From: an uncultured Coriobacteriales bacterium
GTDB lineage: Bacteria; Actinomycetota; Coriobacteriia; Coriobacteriales; UMGS124
DNA length: 47,862 bases
Reading direction: 5' to 3'
Assembly (NCBI GenBank): GCA_902464015.1
Contig: CABQHM010000025.1
Coordinates: 1 to 47,862, forward strand
Part shown: one piece after another, positions 30,471 through 39,284 of the stretch
Layout: every line of letters starts with the position of its first letter
Numbering within the stretch: the first letter of the stretch is position 1
Notes under the pieces: generated by a model
Seen by the model: only the letters and a program-made list of their open reading frames with translations
The model's database searches: none
Told to the model about the DNA's origin: nothing
Position numbers and translations under genes: made by a program

Positions 30471-30599
30471 TAGAGGGTTGCCAAAAGGCAGCATTCATCA
30501 TTCACGCACGACTACTCCGGTGCTCTGGTGCCTGGCTCATATAGTCGGGTCGCATTTGGGGGTCGACATCGTGCGGAAGTCAAACCATGGAGGTTCGAA
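30471..30599 (+). promoter_or_regulatory. rpsB mRNA leader with possible stem
   Basis: A gene-free leader of about 120 bases between the candidate promoter and rpsB. CGACTA (30509-30514) is complementary to TAGTCG (30542-30547), and CCGG pairs with CTGG inside that stem. S2 genes are often autoregulated through such leaders. I cannot match it to a named family. GGAGG at 30589-30593 is the ribosome site. Confidence 0.35.
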
Positions 30600-31385
30600 A
30601 TGGCTCAGATCACTATCAACACCCTTCTGAAGGCTGGCGTTCACTTCGGTCACCAGACCCGTCGTTGGTGCCCCAAGATGAAGCCCTACATCTTCGGCGA
30701 GCGCAACGGCATCTACATCCTCGACCTGAAGCGCACCATCATCGAGGCCGACAAGGCTTACAGCTTCCTGGCCGAGACCGCTGCCAAGGGCGGCGAGATC
30801 CTCTTCGTCGGCACCAAGAAGCAGGCTCAGGAGGCTATCGCCACTGAGGCCAAGCGTGCTGGTCAGCCCTACGTCACCAATCGTTGGCTCGGCGGCATGC
30901 TCACCAACTTCGTGACCATGCGTTCCCGCGTTGCCCGTATGCAGGAGCTCGAGGCCATGGTCGAGGACGGCCGCATGGCTGCCCTCCCCAAGAAGGAGCA
31001 GGCTGTCCTGGGCAAGGAGCTCGCCAAGCTGCAGGCCAACCTCGACGGCATCCGTGATATGACCACGCTGCCCAAGGCCCTCTTCGTCGTCGACACCCCT
31101 CGCGAGAAGATTGCCATCCGCGAGGCCAACCGTCTGAACATCCCCGTTGTCGGCCTGATCGACACCAACTCCGATCCCGACGTTGTCGAGTACGGCATCC
31201 CCGCCAACGACGACGCCATCCGCTCCATCTCCATCATGACCTCCATCATGGCTGACGCCATCCTCGCCGGCAAGGGCACCACGGAGATCACCGCTGAGGA
31301 GATGGCTGCTCCCGCCGAGGCTGCTGAGCCCGCAGCTGAGGAGAAGAAGGCCCTGACCCTCGACGAGGTTCTGGCTCAGGCCTAA
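30600..31385 (+). CDS. rpsB: 30S ribosomal protein S2
   Basis: The 261-residue product starts MAQITINTLLKAGVHFGHQTRRWCPKMKPYIFG and contains VTNRWLGGMLTNF and the C-terminal VGLIDTNSDPDVVEYGIPANDDAIRS, all S2 signatures. A short Ala/Glu-rich tail follows. ATG 30600 has GGAGG six bases upstream. The same frame is open upstream but lacks S2 homology, so it is leader. tsf follows after 49 bases. Confidence 0.98.
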   Translation: MAQITINTLLKAGVHFGHQTRRWCPKMKPYIFGERNGIYILDLKRTIIEADKAYSFLAETAAKGGEILFVGTKKQAQEAIATEAKRAGQPYVTNRWLGGMLTNFVTMRSRVARMQELEAMVEDGRMAALPKKEQAVLGKELAKLQANLDGIRDMTTLPKALFVVDTPREKIAIREANRLNIPVVGLIDTNSDPDVVEYGIPANDDAIRSISIMTSIMADAILAGKGTTEITAEEMAAPAEAAEPAAEEKKALTLDEVLAQA

Positions 31386-31434
31386 GTTTCACTGCCTTAT
31401 CTGAAAGCACTGCAACTATCTCGAAAGGAAGATC

Positions 31435-32304
31435 ATGGCTGAGATTACCGCGGCTCTTGTTAAGCAGCTTCGTGAGATGACCGACTCCCCGATGATGGAG
31501 TGCAAGAAGGCCCTCGTCGAGGCCGACGGCGACATGGACAAGGCTGTCGACGTTCTGCGTACCCGTGGCATCGCCAAGTCCCTCAAGAAGGCTGGCCGCG
31601 CCACCAACGAGGGCGCCGTCATGGCTTTCGTGAGCGAGGACGGCAAGACTGCCGCCATCGCCGAGATCAAGTGCGAGACCGACTTCGTTTCTGGCACCGA
31701 CAAGTTCAAGAACATGGTTGCCAAGGTCGCCGAGGCTGCTGCTCTCAACGACGTTGCCGACGTCGAGGCCCTCAAGGCCGCCACTGTCGACGGTGAAACC
31801 GTTGAGGCCATCATCGCCAACGGCATTGCTACCATGGGCGAGAACATGACCCTTACCCGTTTCGCCCGTCGCGTTGTTGAGAACGGCGCCGTTGCCTCCT
31901 ACATCCACATGGGCGGCAAGATCGGCGTCCTCGTCGAGTTTGAGCTTGGCAACGCTGCCACCGCTCAGAACGACGAGTTCAAGGCCCTGGCTCACGACGT
32001 TGCCATGCAGGTCGCTGCCACGAAGCCTCTCTGCGCTGTGCGCGAGGACATGAATCCCGAGGTTGTCGAGCACGAGCTCACCATCTACCGTGAGCAGGCT
32101 GCCGCTTCCGGCAAGCCCGAGGCCATTCAGGAGAAGATGGCTCAGGGTCGTGTCGAGAAGTTCTACAAGGAGAACACGCTGGTCGACCAGGAGTTTGTCA
32201 AGAACCCCGATGTCACCATCTCCCAGTATGTCGCAAGCGTTGCCAAGGCTGCCGGCGACACCATCGCCGTCAAGGGCTTCGACATCTTTGTTCTCGGTGA
32301 GTAG
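31435..32304 (+). CDS. tsf: elongation factor Ts
   Basis: Nucleotide exchange factor for EF-Tu. The 289-residue product has the UBA-like N-terminus (LVKQLREMTDSPMMECKKAL) and the RTRGIAKSLKKAGR segment, the core motif KCETDFVSGTDKF and the dimerisation region. AAAGGAAG precedes ATG 31435. A perfect terminator hairpin follows the stop, ending the rpsB-tsf unit. Confidence 0.98.
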   Translation: MAEITAALVKQLREMTDSPMMECKKALVEADGDMDKAVDVLRTRGIAKSLKKAGRATNEGAVMAFVSEDGKTAAIAEIKCETDFVSGTDKFKNMVAKVAEAAALNDVADVEALKAATVDGETVEAIIANGIATMGENMTLTRFARRVVENGAVASYIHMGGKIGVLVEFELGNAATAQNDEFKALAHDVAMQVAATKPLCAVREDMNPEVVEHELTIYREQAAASGKPEAIQEKMAQGRVEKFYKENTLVDQEFVKNPDVTISQYVASVAKAAGDTIAVKGFDIFVLGE

Positions 32305-32328
32305 TTAGTCTCACATATTGATGCTTTG

Positions 32329-32361
32329 GGCGTCGGCATGCGTGTATGCCGACGCCTTTTT
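32329..32361 (+). terminator. intrinsic terminator after tsf
   Basis: An 11-bp perfect stem: GGCGTCGGCAT (32329-32339) with ATGCCGACGCC (32346-32356), a 6-base loop and a T-run at 32357-32361. It separates rpsB-tsf from the pyrH operon. Confidence 0.92.
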
Positions 32362-32369
32362 GCTAATAT
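32361..32369 (+). promoter_or_regulatory. extended -10 promoter candidate for the pyrH operon
   Basis: TGC plus TAATAT forms a TGn-extended -10 element that shares its first T with the end of the tsf terminator T-run. A -35 element would have to lie inside the hairpin, and none is seen. Transcription from it would restart within about 15 bases of termination. Confidence 0.5.
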
Positions 32370-32412
32370 GGCACCTGAAATTGACGAGCTCCGCAAGTTC
32401 AAGGAGGCGGTT

Positions 32413-33135
32413 ATGGCCGAAATCAAGTACAAGCGTGTTCTTCTCAAGCTGTCCGGCGAATTCCTGATGGGTGATATGGGCTACGGCATCGACCCTGAGG
32501 TTGCCGAGCGCATCGCCCGCGAGGTCACCGACATCGTCCGCCAGGGCGTCCAGGTCGCCATTACCGTCGGCGGCGGCAACATCTTCCGCGGCCTTGCCGG
32601 CTCCGCCAAGGGTATGGACCGCGCCCAGGCCGACTACATCGGCATGCTCGCCACTGCCATGAACGCCCTTGCCCTGCAGGACGCGTTCGAGCGCAATGGC
32701 CAGATGTGCCGCGTCATGAGCGCCATCGAGATGCGCGAGGTGTGCGAGACCTACATCCGTCGTCGCGCCATCCGTCACCTCGAGAAGGGCCGCGTCGTCA
32801 TTTTCGCCGCCGGTACCGGCAACCCCTACTTCACCACCGACACCACGGCAGCCCTGCGTGCCTGCGAGATCGACGCCGAGTGCCTCATGAAGGCCACCAA
32901 GGTCGACGGCATCTACGACAAGGACCCCAAGAAGTTCGACGACGCCGTGCGTTTCGACAAGATTACCTACCTCGACGTCATTGCCCGCGAGCTCAACGTC
33001 ATGGACTCCACGGCTATCACGCTCTGCAATGACAACAGCATGCCCATCCTCGTCTTCAACTTGGAGAAGGAAGGCAACATCGACGCCGCTCTGCGCGGCG
33101 AGGCTGTTGGTACCGTCGTTTACAGGGAGGATTAA
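32413..33135 (+). CDS. pyrH: UMP kinase
   Basis: Amino-acid-kinase-fold enzyme converting UMP to UDP. The 240-residue product starts with KRVLLKLSGEFLMG and contains VGGGNIFRGLAG, TGNPYFTTDTTAALRA and KATKVDGIYDKDP, all PyrH signatures. ATG 32413 is preceded by AAGGAGG (32401-32407). The same frame is open upstream through the terminator, which argues against longer starts. frr begins 2 bases after the stop. Confidence 0.97.
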   Translation: MAEIKYKRVLLKLSGEFLMGDMGYGIDPEVAERIAREVTDIVRQGVQVAITVGGGNIFRGLAGSAKGMDRAQADYIGMLATAMNALALQDAFERNGQMCRVMSAIEMREVCETYIRRRAIRHLEKGRVVIFAAGTGNPYFTTDTTAALRACEIDAECLMKATKVDGIYDKDPKKFDDAVRFDKITYLDVIARELNVMDSTAITLCNDNSMPILVFNLEKEGNIDAALRGEAVGTVVYRED

Positions 33136-33137
33136 TC

Positions 33138-33695
33138 ATGTCTGACGCCATTTGCACCGAGGCCTCCACGAAGATGGGCAAGGCTATCGACGCCATGCTT
33201 GACGAGTTCACGAAGGTCCGTACCGGCCGCGCCAACCCGGCCATCCTGAACGACCTTACCATCGATTACTACGGCACTCCCACTCCTGTGACCCAGATTG
33301 CTGCCGTCAAGGCTGCCGACGGCCACTCGCTCGTCATCACCCCTTGGGACAAGACGAGCCTGCGCGCCATCGAGAAGGCCATCATGACCTCCGACATCGG
33401 CATCACGCCCGCCAACGACGGCAACGTCATCCGCCTGCCTTTCCCCGCTCCCTCTGAGGAGGGCCGCAAGGAGTCGGTCAAGAAGTGCCGCGAGATCGCC
33501 GAGCACGCCCGCGTGTCCGTGCGCAACATTCGTCGTGATGCCAACGCTCAGTATGGCAAGCTCGCCAAGGACGCCGAGATTTCCGAGGACGAGCAGCATC
33601 GCGGCGAGGCGGCCATCCAGAAGATCACCGACGAGCACGTCGCCAAGATTGACAAGCTCCTTAAGGACAAAGAGATTGAGGTCATGGAGGTCTAA
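33138..33695 (+). CDS. frr: ribosome recycling factor
   Basis: Splits post-termination ribosomes together with EF-G. At 185 residues it has the exact family length. It shows FTKVRTGRANPAILNDLTIDYYG (in blocks), VTQIAAVKAADGHSLVITPWDK and the C-terminal helix segment VRNIRRDANAQYGKLAKD. GGGAGG at 33125-33130 precedes ATG 33138. The stop abuts the GTG of uppS. Confidence 0.97.
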   Translation: MSDAICTEASTKMGKAIDAMLDEFTKVRTGRANPAILNDLTIDYYGTPTPVTQIAAVKAADGHSLVITPWDKTSLRAIEKAIMTSDIGITPANDGNVIRLPFPAPSEEGRKESVKKCREIAEHARVSVRNIRRDANAQYGKLAKDAEISEDEQHRGEAAIQKITDEHVAKIDKLLKDKEIEVMEV

Positions 33696-34490
33696 GTGAT
33701 CCCAGATTTAGAGGCCTTCAAAGAGTATTTCGCAGACGCCCCCGCATCGAGCAAGATGTCCCAGCTCGATGCGGGGCGCCTTCCCCGGCACGTGGCTGTC
33801 ATCATGGACGGCAACGGTCGCTGGGCGCAGCAGCGTGGCCTGTCGCGTGGCCACGGCCATGTTGCGGGCATCGACGCGTTGCGCGAAAACATCACCGCTG
33901 CCGTGCGTCTCGGCCTCGAGGCGCTGACGGTCTATGCCTTCTCGACTGAGAACTGGTCGCGGCCTCAGGAAGAGGTCGACCTTCTCATGTCGCTCTTTGC
34001 CCAGACGCTCATCGACGAGCTGCCCCTGTTGAAGCGCGAGAACGTGCGCCTGCAGTATCTGGGCGACATGGCTGCGCTTCCCCAGGACACGCGCGAGACG
34101 TTTGAGCGCGGCTTGGCCGAGACTGCGAGCCACACTGGCATGGTGCTTGCTGTGGCGGTCAACTACGGCGGCCGCCAGGAGCTGCTGCATGCGACGCGTG
34201 CCCTGTGCGAGCTTGCGGCCTCAGGCGAGCTCGACCCTGCCGATGTGAATGAGGATCTTTTCGCATCCAAGCTGTGGACGGCCCCGCTTCCCGACCCTGA
34301 GCTTCTCATTCGCACCTCGGGGGAGAAGAGGCTGTCCAACTACCTGCTGTGGCAGTGCGCCTACAGCGAGTTCGTGTTCCTCGACGTTCTCTGGCCCGAC
34401 TTCTCACGCTGGGACTTCATTGACGCCATCGTCGAGTACCAGGGCCGTCACAGGCGCTTCGGAGGTGTCGTTGATGTCGACGAATCCTAA
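33696..34490 (+). CDS. uppS: undecaprenyl diphosphate synthase (isoprenyl transferase)
   Basis: Cis-prenyltransferase making the lipid carrier for peptidoglycan and wall polymers. The 264-residue product has HVAVIMDGNGRWAQQRG with the catalytic Asp, STENWSRP, and C-terminal LIRTSGEKRLSNYLLWQ. The start is GTG at 33696, directly after the frr stop. cdsA overlaps its end by 17 bases. Its product may also feed the wall-polymer genes at 9579-13427. Confidence 0.96.
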   Translation: MIPDLEAFKEYFADAPASSKMSQLDAGRLPRHVAVIMDGNGRWAQQRGLSRGHGHVAGIDALRENITAAVRLGLEALTVYAFSTENWSRPQEEVDLLMSLFAQTLIDELPLLKRENVRLQYLGDMAALPQDTRETFERGLAETASHTGMVLAVAVNYGGRQELLHATRALCELAASGELDPADVNEDLFASKLWTAPLPDPELLIRTSGEKRLSNYLLWQCAYSEFVFLDVLWPDFSRWDFIDAIVEYQGRHRRFGGVVDVDES

Positions 34491-35469
34491 GCCGCAGCGC
34501 CCCAACGTCATTGAGCTCGCCAAGAATATGTTCTCGAGCCTCAAGGCCGACCTCATCTCGACGTTTTCTTCCAAAGTCGAGCATTCTCCCGAGCAGCTTG
34601 TGGCCGAGAGCAAGCGTACGCGCCCCGAGCCTGCAAACGTGAGCGTTCCGTCTCTTGTGAACCGCAACCTTCTCGTTCGCTCGCTCAGTGGTGCGTTCTA
34701 CGTTGCTCTCAACATCGCTGCCATCTTCTTGGGCGGTAGGTGGCTCGCACTTTTGATGGCCCTTACTGCAGGCGTGTGCTGCTGGGAGTTCTTCCGGCTC
34801 ATGCGTTCCGACGGCAAAGTGCCCAACCAGATCGTCGGCATCCTCTTCGCCGTGCTCATGCCGCTCGTGGCACTTGTGAATCCGTTCCTCCTTGAGGGTC
34901 TCATCTTCCTGCTCATTTTGGTTCTGGGCTTCTGGTATGTCATTGACCAACACGCCCGTATCACCGACGTCGCCGTCACGGGATTCGGTTCCCTGTACAC
35001 GGGCTTCACGCTCTCTGCCCTGGTCGCTATTAGGTGCTCCACTGAGATGCCCAACGATGCCGCCGTCATCTTGTGCTTGGGCGTCATGGCATCCGTTTGG
35101 TTCAACGACGCCTTCGCTTACCTGGTGGGCAGCGCCATCGGCAAGCACAAGATGGTTCCCGCCATCTCCCCGAAGAAGAGCTGGGAGGGTTTCATTGGCG
35201 GCCTGTGCGGCTCGCTTCTCGTGTGGTGCCTGCTGCTTCTCTTCCCTGAGACCGGCATCACGCCGTTTGTCGCCGTCTTCTGTGGCCTTGCGTGCGGCGT
35301 CGTCGGTGTCATCGGTGACCTTGTGGAGTCGCGCATCAAGCGCGGAGCCGGCGTCAAGGATTCCGGCAACCTCATCCCGGGTCACGGCGGCCTGCTCGAC
35401 CGCTCCGACTCCATGCTGTTCGTTGCCATCGCGGCATATTTCATCCTCACGTTGATGGGGGTCATCTAG
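34474..35469 (+). CDS. cdsA: phosphatidate cytidylyltransferase
   Basis: Makes CDP-diacylglycerol from phosphatidic acid and CTP at the membrane. ATG 34474, with GGAGGTG at 34461-34467 inside uppS, gives 331 residues. About 60 cytosolic residues precede the first helix, then about eight membrane segments. The CDS signature is present near the C-terminus: SRIKRGAGVKDSGN followed by PGHGGLLDRSDS. The N-terminal extension is longer than in E. coli CdsA. dxr starts with no gap after the stop. Confidence 0.95.
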   Translation: MSTNPKPQRPNVIELAKNMFSSLKADLISTFSSKVEHSPEQLVAESKRTRPEPANVSVPSLVNRNLLVRSLSGAFYVALNIAAIFLGGRWLALLMALTAGVCCWEFFRLMRSDGKVPNQIVGILFAVLMPLVALVNPFLLEGLIFLLILVLGFWYVIDQHARITDVAVTGFGSLYTGFTLSALVAIRCSTEMPNDAAVILCLGVMASVWFNDAFAYLVGSAIGKHKMVPAISPKKSWEGFIGGLCGSLLVWCLLLLFPETGITPFVAVFCGLACGVVGVIGDLVESRIKRGAGVKDSGNLIPGHGGLLDRSDSMLFVAIAAYFILTLMGVI

Positions 35470-36693
35470 ATGAGCTTCGATGCAAAGCCGCGCGCTCGCG
35501 GTGTCGTTCCCGCCCCGGGCCAGGTTTTTGACCGTCCGTGCCCCCTTAAGGTCGTTCTTCTCGGTGCGACGGGCTCCATCGGCCGTCAGACGGTCGACGT
35601 CGTGCGTCGCAATCCTGGCAAGGTCGAGCTTGTCGCCGTGGCAGCCCGAACGAGTGCCGACGAGCTTGCGGGCCTTGCCCGTGAGTTTCCTAGCATCCGT
35701 CACATCGCCCTTGCCGAGGAGCCCCTCAGGGCGACGTTTGCCGCCGACGCACTGCCTGCTGGCTGCGAGGTCTCGTTCGGCCGCGAGGCTGTGGATGCCC
35801 TTGCCTGCCTTTCCGAGGCCGACTGCGTCCTCAACGCCCTCGTGGGCTTCTCTGGCATGCGTGCCAGCTACAATGCGCTTTCGTGCGGCCATGAGCTGGC
35901 CCTTGCGAACAAGGAGTCCCTCGTCGTGGCCGGTGACCTCATCATGCCCCTGGCGCGTCCCGGTAAGCTCCTTCCGGTTGACTCCGAGCACTCTGCCATT
36001 TTCCAGTGCTTTTTGGGCAACGACCCCTGGGAGGCCGAGCGCATCTGGCTCACCGCCTCCGGCGGGCCTTTCTTTGGCAAGACGCGCGAGGAACTGCTTC
36101 ACGTCGATGCCAGGCAGGCGCTCAACCACCCCAACTGGTCGATGGGCGCCAAGGTCACGACCGATTCCTCCACGCTCATGAACAAAGGTCTCGAGGCAAT
36201 CGAGGCGCACCATCTCTTCGACGCACCGTTTTCGATGATCCATCCTGTCGTGCAGCGCCAGAGTGCCGTGCACTCTATGGTCGAATATTCCGACGGCTCG
36301 GTCATTTCGCACATCGGTGCGGCCGACATGCGCGTGCCCATCCAGTACGCGCTGAGCTTCCCGGCGAGGTGGAGCAAGCCTACGGCATCGCTCGACTTTG
36401 CCGCGCTGGGCCACATTGATTTCGCCGAGCCCGATTACGAGACCTTTGGCTGCCTGCGCCTTGCCCTTGAGGCAGGCGAGCGCGGTGGTATCCTGCCCTG
36501 CGTCCTCAACGCCTCCGACGAGATTGCTGTTGACGCGTTCCTCCATGGCCGCATCGCCTATCTCGATATCGAGCGCGTCGTAGGACGCACACTTGAGACG
36601 TTCGAGGCCGATCGTGTCGAGTCGCTTGAGCAGCTCGAAGACGTAGACGCACGAGCGCGTGCCGAGGCCGCACGGGTCGTCTCGGAACTGTAA
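35470..36693 (+). CDS. dxr: 1-deoxy-D-xylulose 5-phosphate reductoisomerase
   Basis: Converts DXP to MEP with NADPH, the committed step of the MEP isoprenoid pathway. The 407-residue product has the NADPH-binding LGATGSIGRQTVDVVR, LANKESLVVAG and the metal/substrate motif PVDSEHSAIFQ, plus TASGGPF and the C-terminal helical domain. About 25 residues precede the Rossmann fold. With ispG two genes later and uppS two genes earlier, precursor and carrier-lipid synthesis are linked. Confidence 0.97.
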   Translation: MSFDAKPRARGVVPAPGQVFDRPCPLKVVLLGATGSIGRQTVDVVRRNPGKVELVAVAARTSADELAGLAREFPSIRHIALAEEPLRATFAADALPAGCEVSFGREAVDALACLSEADCVLNALVGFSGMRASYNALSCGHELALANKESLVVAGDLIMPLARPGKLLPVDSEHSAIFQCFLGNDPWEAERIWLTASGGPFFGKTREELLHVDARQALNHPNWSMGAKVTTDSSTLMNKGLEAIEAHHLFDAPFSMIHPVVQRQSAVHSMVEYSDGSVISHIGAADMRVPIQYALSFPARWSKPTASLDFAALGHIDFAEPDYETFGCLRLALEAGERGGILPCVLNASDEIAVDAFLHGRIAYLDIERVVGRTLETFEADRVESLEQLEDVDARARAEAARVVSEL

Positions 36694-36727
36694 CTGTACC
36701 TGCGACCTACAAGGCGGCATCGAGGTT

Positions 36728-38089
36728 TTGAACACCATCGTAACTGTGCTGTGTTTCCTGCTCATCCTGTGCGTCATCGTCGTCGTGCATGAGGGCGGGC
36801 ACGCCCTGGTCGCCCGTCTCACGGGCATGCGTGTGACCGAGTTCTACGTGGGCATGCCCTATGGCCCCGAGAAGTCGCATGTAAGCAAGCGCAGCGGTAT
36901 TCGCTACGGCGCGACGCTCGCGCTTCTGGGCGGCTACACGCGCATCTGCGGCATGGCGTTCTCGCAGGACAAGCGCATGGCGCTCGCGCTCGCGCTCGTT
37001 AACGCGCGCGGCCGTCTCACCACCGACGAACTCGCCTTGGCGCTGGATTGCGACCCGACCGACGCACGGGCACTTATCGATGCCCTCATTGACCTGGGCA
37101 GCATCGAGCCCGTGTATGAGACGGGCGTTCGTCGCCATCGCAAGGAGACGCCCCTGGCATACCGCACGGTTGCCCGCGACGAGCGCGGCCTCACGGCCCG
37201 CGACCGCGGCAACTCGCTTGCCAAGTCGGTCGCCCACAAGGCAGGGGAGCCCTTCGACCCTGCGATGTCGCCCGACGACTTCCTTGCCGCCGAGCTCACC
37301 CACACCTACGCAGGCAAGTCGTTCATCCGCCGCGTGGCCGTGCTCGTGGCGGGCGTGGTCTTCAACCTGCTACTTGCCTTTGTAATTCTCACTTGCTGCT
37401 ATTCGGCCATGCATGTGCAGCAGTTCTCTCTCGAGGTCGAGTCTGTTGTTGCCGGAAGCTCCGCTGAGCAGGCGGGCATGCTGGCGGGGGACGCCATCCT
37501 CGCTGTTGCCGGCACACCTGTTGCGCAGTACGGCAGCGTCAACGACCTCTCAGCCGCGTTCGACTCACACGACTCCGTTTCCCTCGACTATAGGCACGCA
37601 GGGGAGGAAGAGGTCAGGCATGCCGACCTCGCCCGGTCCGAGGAGTCCAGCGTGGGCCTGTCCATGCGCATCTATCTCGTCGACGGACCCGATCGCATCG
37701 CATTGCCCGATGCCGTGCGTGCCTCGGTGGCCTATATCGGCACGGTTGCCTCGTCGGTCCTCAGCCTGCTCAACCCCAGCGAGGCGCCCGAGGTGCTGAG
37801 TCAGTCGAGCGGCGTGGTGGGCATCGCGCAGATGACCTCGCAGGCCGTCTCTACCGGCCCCTTCGACATCATCGTGTTGCTTGCGGCCCTCTCAGTGTCG
37901 CTGGGCTGGATGAACCTACTGCCCATTCCGCCGCTTGACGGCGGCAAGCTCGTTCTCGAAGTCATCGGCCGCATCATCGGCCGTGAGGTGCCGCTGTGGG
38001 TGCAGGGGGCGCTGTCGCTTATCGGCATTGCAATCGTGCTTGCCCTTTTCGTCTTCATGGTGTTCCAAGACGTCGGCCGTATTCTGTAA
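36728..38089 (+). CDS. rseP: site-2 intramembrane zinc protease (RseP family) with winged-helix-like insertion
   Basis: Membrane metalloprotease of family M50B that cuts transmembrane segments of regulators. From TTG 36728 (453 residues) the zinc motif HEGGH lies at residues 21-25, matching the register of E. coli RseP. A membrane-reentrant GGYTRICGM loop is at 68-76, and a second helix starts near 193. One PDZ domain follows, and the second active-site motif is NLLPIPPLDGGKL. Between residues about 82 and 190 is a cytosolic insertion absent from standard RseP; its first 60 residues look like a winged helix (ARGRLTTDELALALDCDPTDA...). The TTG has only weak ribosome sites, so the exact start is uncertain. 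Confidence 0.88.
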   Translation: MNTIVTVLCFLLILCVIVVVHEGGHALVARLTGMRVTEFYVGMPYGPEKSHVSKRSGIRYGATLALLGGYTRICGMAFSQDKRMALALALVNARGRLTTDELALALDCDPTDARALIDALIDLGSIEPVYETGVRRHRKETPLAYRTVARDERGLTARDRGNSLAKSVAHKAGEPFDPAMSPDDFLAAELTHTYAGKSFIRRVAVLVAGVVFNLLLAFVILTCCYSAMHVQQFSLEVESVVAGSSAEQAGMLAGDAILAVAGTPVAQYGSVNDLSAAFDSHDSVSLDYRHAGEEEVRHADLARSEESSVGLSMRIYLVDGPDRIALPDAVRASVAYIGTVASSVLSLLNPSEAPEVLSQSSGVVGIAQMTSQAVSTGPFDIIVLLAALSVSLGWMNLLPIPPLDGGKLVLEVIGRIIGREVPLWVQGALSLIGIAIVLALFVFMVFQDVGRIL

Positions 38090-38107
38090 GCAACAGGGGA
38101 GGCACTG

Positions 38108-39208
38108 ATGGAAAATAAGACCATGCCTGGCCAGGTAAACTGCGCAGTCGAACTTCCGCGCGCTCGAACGCGCCGCATCAACGTGGGCGGCGTGCGCATG
38201 GGGGCGGGCGCGCCCGTTGTGGTGCAGTCGATGCTCACCGCCCCCACGGCAAACCCCGAGGCGGCCATTGCTCAGGCAAAGGGCCTTGCTGAGGCGGGCT
38301 GCGAGATCGTACGCGCCGCCATTCCCAACTCTTCGGCCCTCGACGGATTCGCGCAGCTGTGCCGCGCCTGCCCCGTGCCCGTGGTGGCCGACATTCACTT
38401 TGACCACCGTCTTGCCGTGCGCGCCTGCGAGCTGGGTGCGTCGGGTTTGCGCATCAACCCGGGCAATATCGGCTCATGGGAAAAGGTGGACGCCGTGATC
38501 GACGCTGCCCGGGCGGCGGGCATCCCCATCCGCATCGGCGTGAACGCCGGCTCCATCGACCGCGAGCTCGACGCCCGCACCGATCTGTCGCTTGCCGAGA
38601 AGATGGCCTTGAGCGCCACGGGCTTCGTGCGCCACTTCGAGGACCGCGACTTCGGCGATATCGTGCTCTCTGCCAAGGCCCACGACGTGGGCGTGACCGT
38701 GGACGCCTACCGCAGGTTATCCCGCGAGCTTCCGAGTATCCCGCTGCACCTGGGTATCACCGAGGCCGGCACCGTCTTTCAGGGCACCATCAAAAGCTCC
38801 GTTGGCCTGGGCATTCTTCTCTCTGAAGGTATCGGCGACACTCTGCGCGTCTCGCTCACGGCCGACCCGGTGGAAGAGATCCCCGTGGCATGGGGCATTC
38901 TGCAGGCGCTTGGCCTGCGACGTCGTACTCCCGAGCTCATCAGCTGCCCCACGTGTGCCCGCTGCCAGGTGGACATGATCCCCATCGCTCGCCAGGTGGA
39001 GGAGCGCCTGCGCACGCTGAGCCTGCCCATCTCCGTGGCCGTCATGGGCTGCGAGGTCAACGGCCCTGGTGAGGCACGCGGTGCCGACATCGGCGTGGCC
39101 TGCTCGCGCGGGTCGGGTGCCATTTTCTGCCACGGTGAGATTGTCCGACGCGTACCTGACGACCAGATCGTCGAGGCGCTCTTTGCTGAGATAGCGGCGC
39201 GTTTCTAA
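38108..39208 (+). CDS. ispG: 4-hydroxy-3-methylbut-2-enyl diphosphate synthase (IspG/GcpE)
   Basis: 4Fe-4S enzyme converting MEcPP to HMBPP late in the MEP pathway. The 366-residue product has RRINVGGVRMGAGAPVVVQSM, a TIM-barrel core and the cluster ligands in SCPTCARC plus MGCEVNGPGEA. The usual TNTDT after QSM is replaced by LTAPTAN, a visible divergence at the N-terminus. AGGGGAGG precedes ATG 38108, 18 bases after rseP. Confidence 0.95.
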   Translation: MENKTMPGQVNCAVELPRARTRRINVGGVRMGAGAPVVVQSMLTAPTANPEAAIAQAKGLAEAGCEIVRAAIPNSSALDGFAQLCRACPVPVVADIHFDHRLAVRACELGASGLRINPGNIGSWEKVDAVIDAARAAGIPIRIGVNAGSIDRELDARTDLSLAEKMALSATGFVRHFEDRDFGDIVLSAKAHDVGVTVDAYRRLSRELPSIPLHLGITEAGTVFQGTIKSSVGLGILLSEGIGDTLRVSLTADPVEEIPVAWGILQALGLRRRTPELISCPTCARCQVDMIPIARQVEERLRTLSLPISVAVMGCEVNGPGEARGADIGVACSRGSGAIFCHGEIVRRVPDDQIVEALFAEIAARF

Positions 39209-39233
39209 CGCGGTGCCACGGCTGCGTCCGCAC

Positions 39234-39242
39234 TGCTAGAAT
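39234..39242 (+). promoter_or_regulatory. extended -10 promoter candidate for proS
   Basis: TGC followed by TAGAAT is a TGn-extended -10 element in the 76-base gap between ispG and proS. No recognisable -35 lies at 16-18 bases. A separate proS transcript is likely. Confidence 0.5.
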
Positions 39243-39284
39243 ATCGCCTTGTCTTTCGTTTCCTAAGATTGGAGCCCTGTTTAC

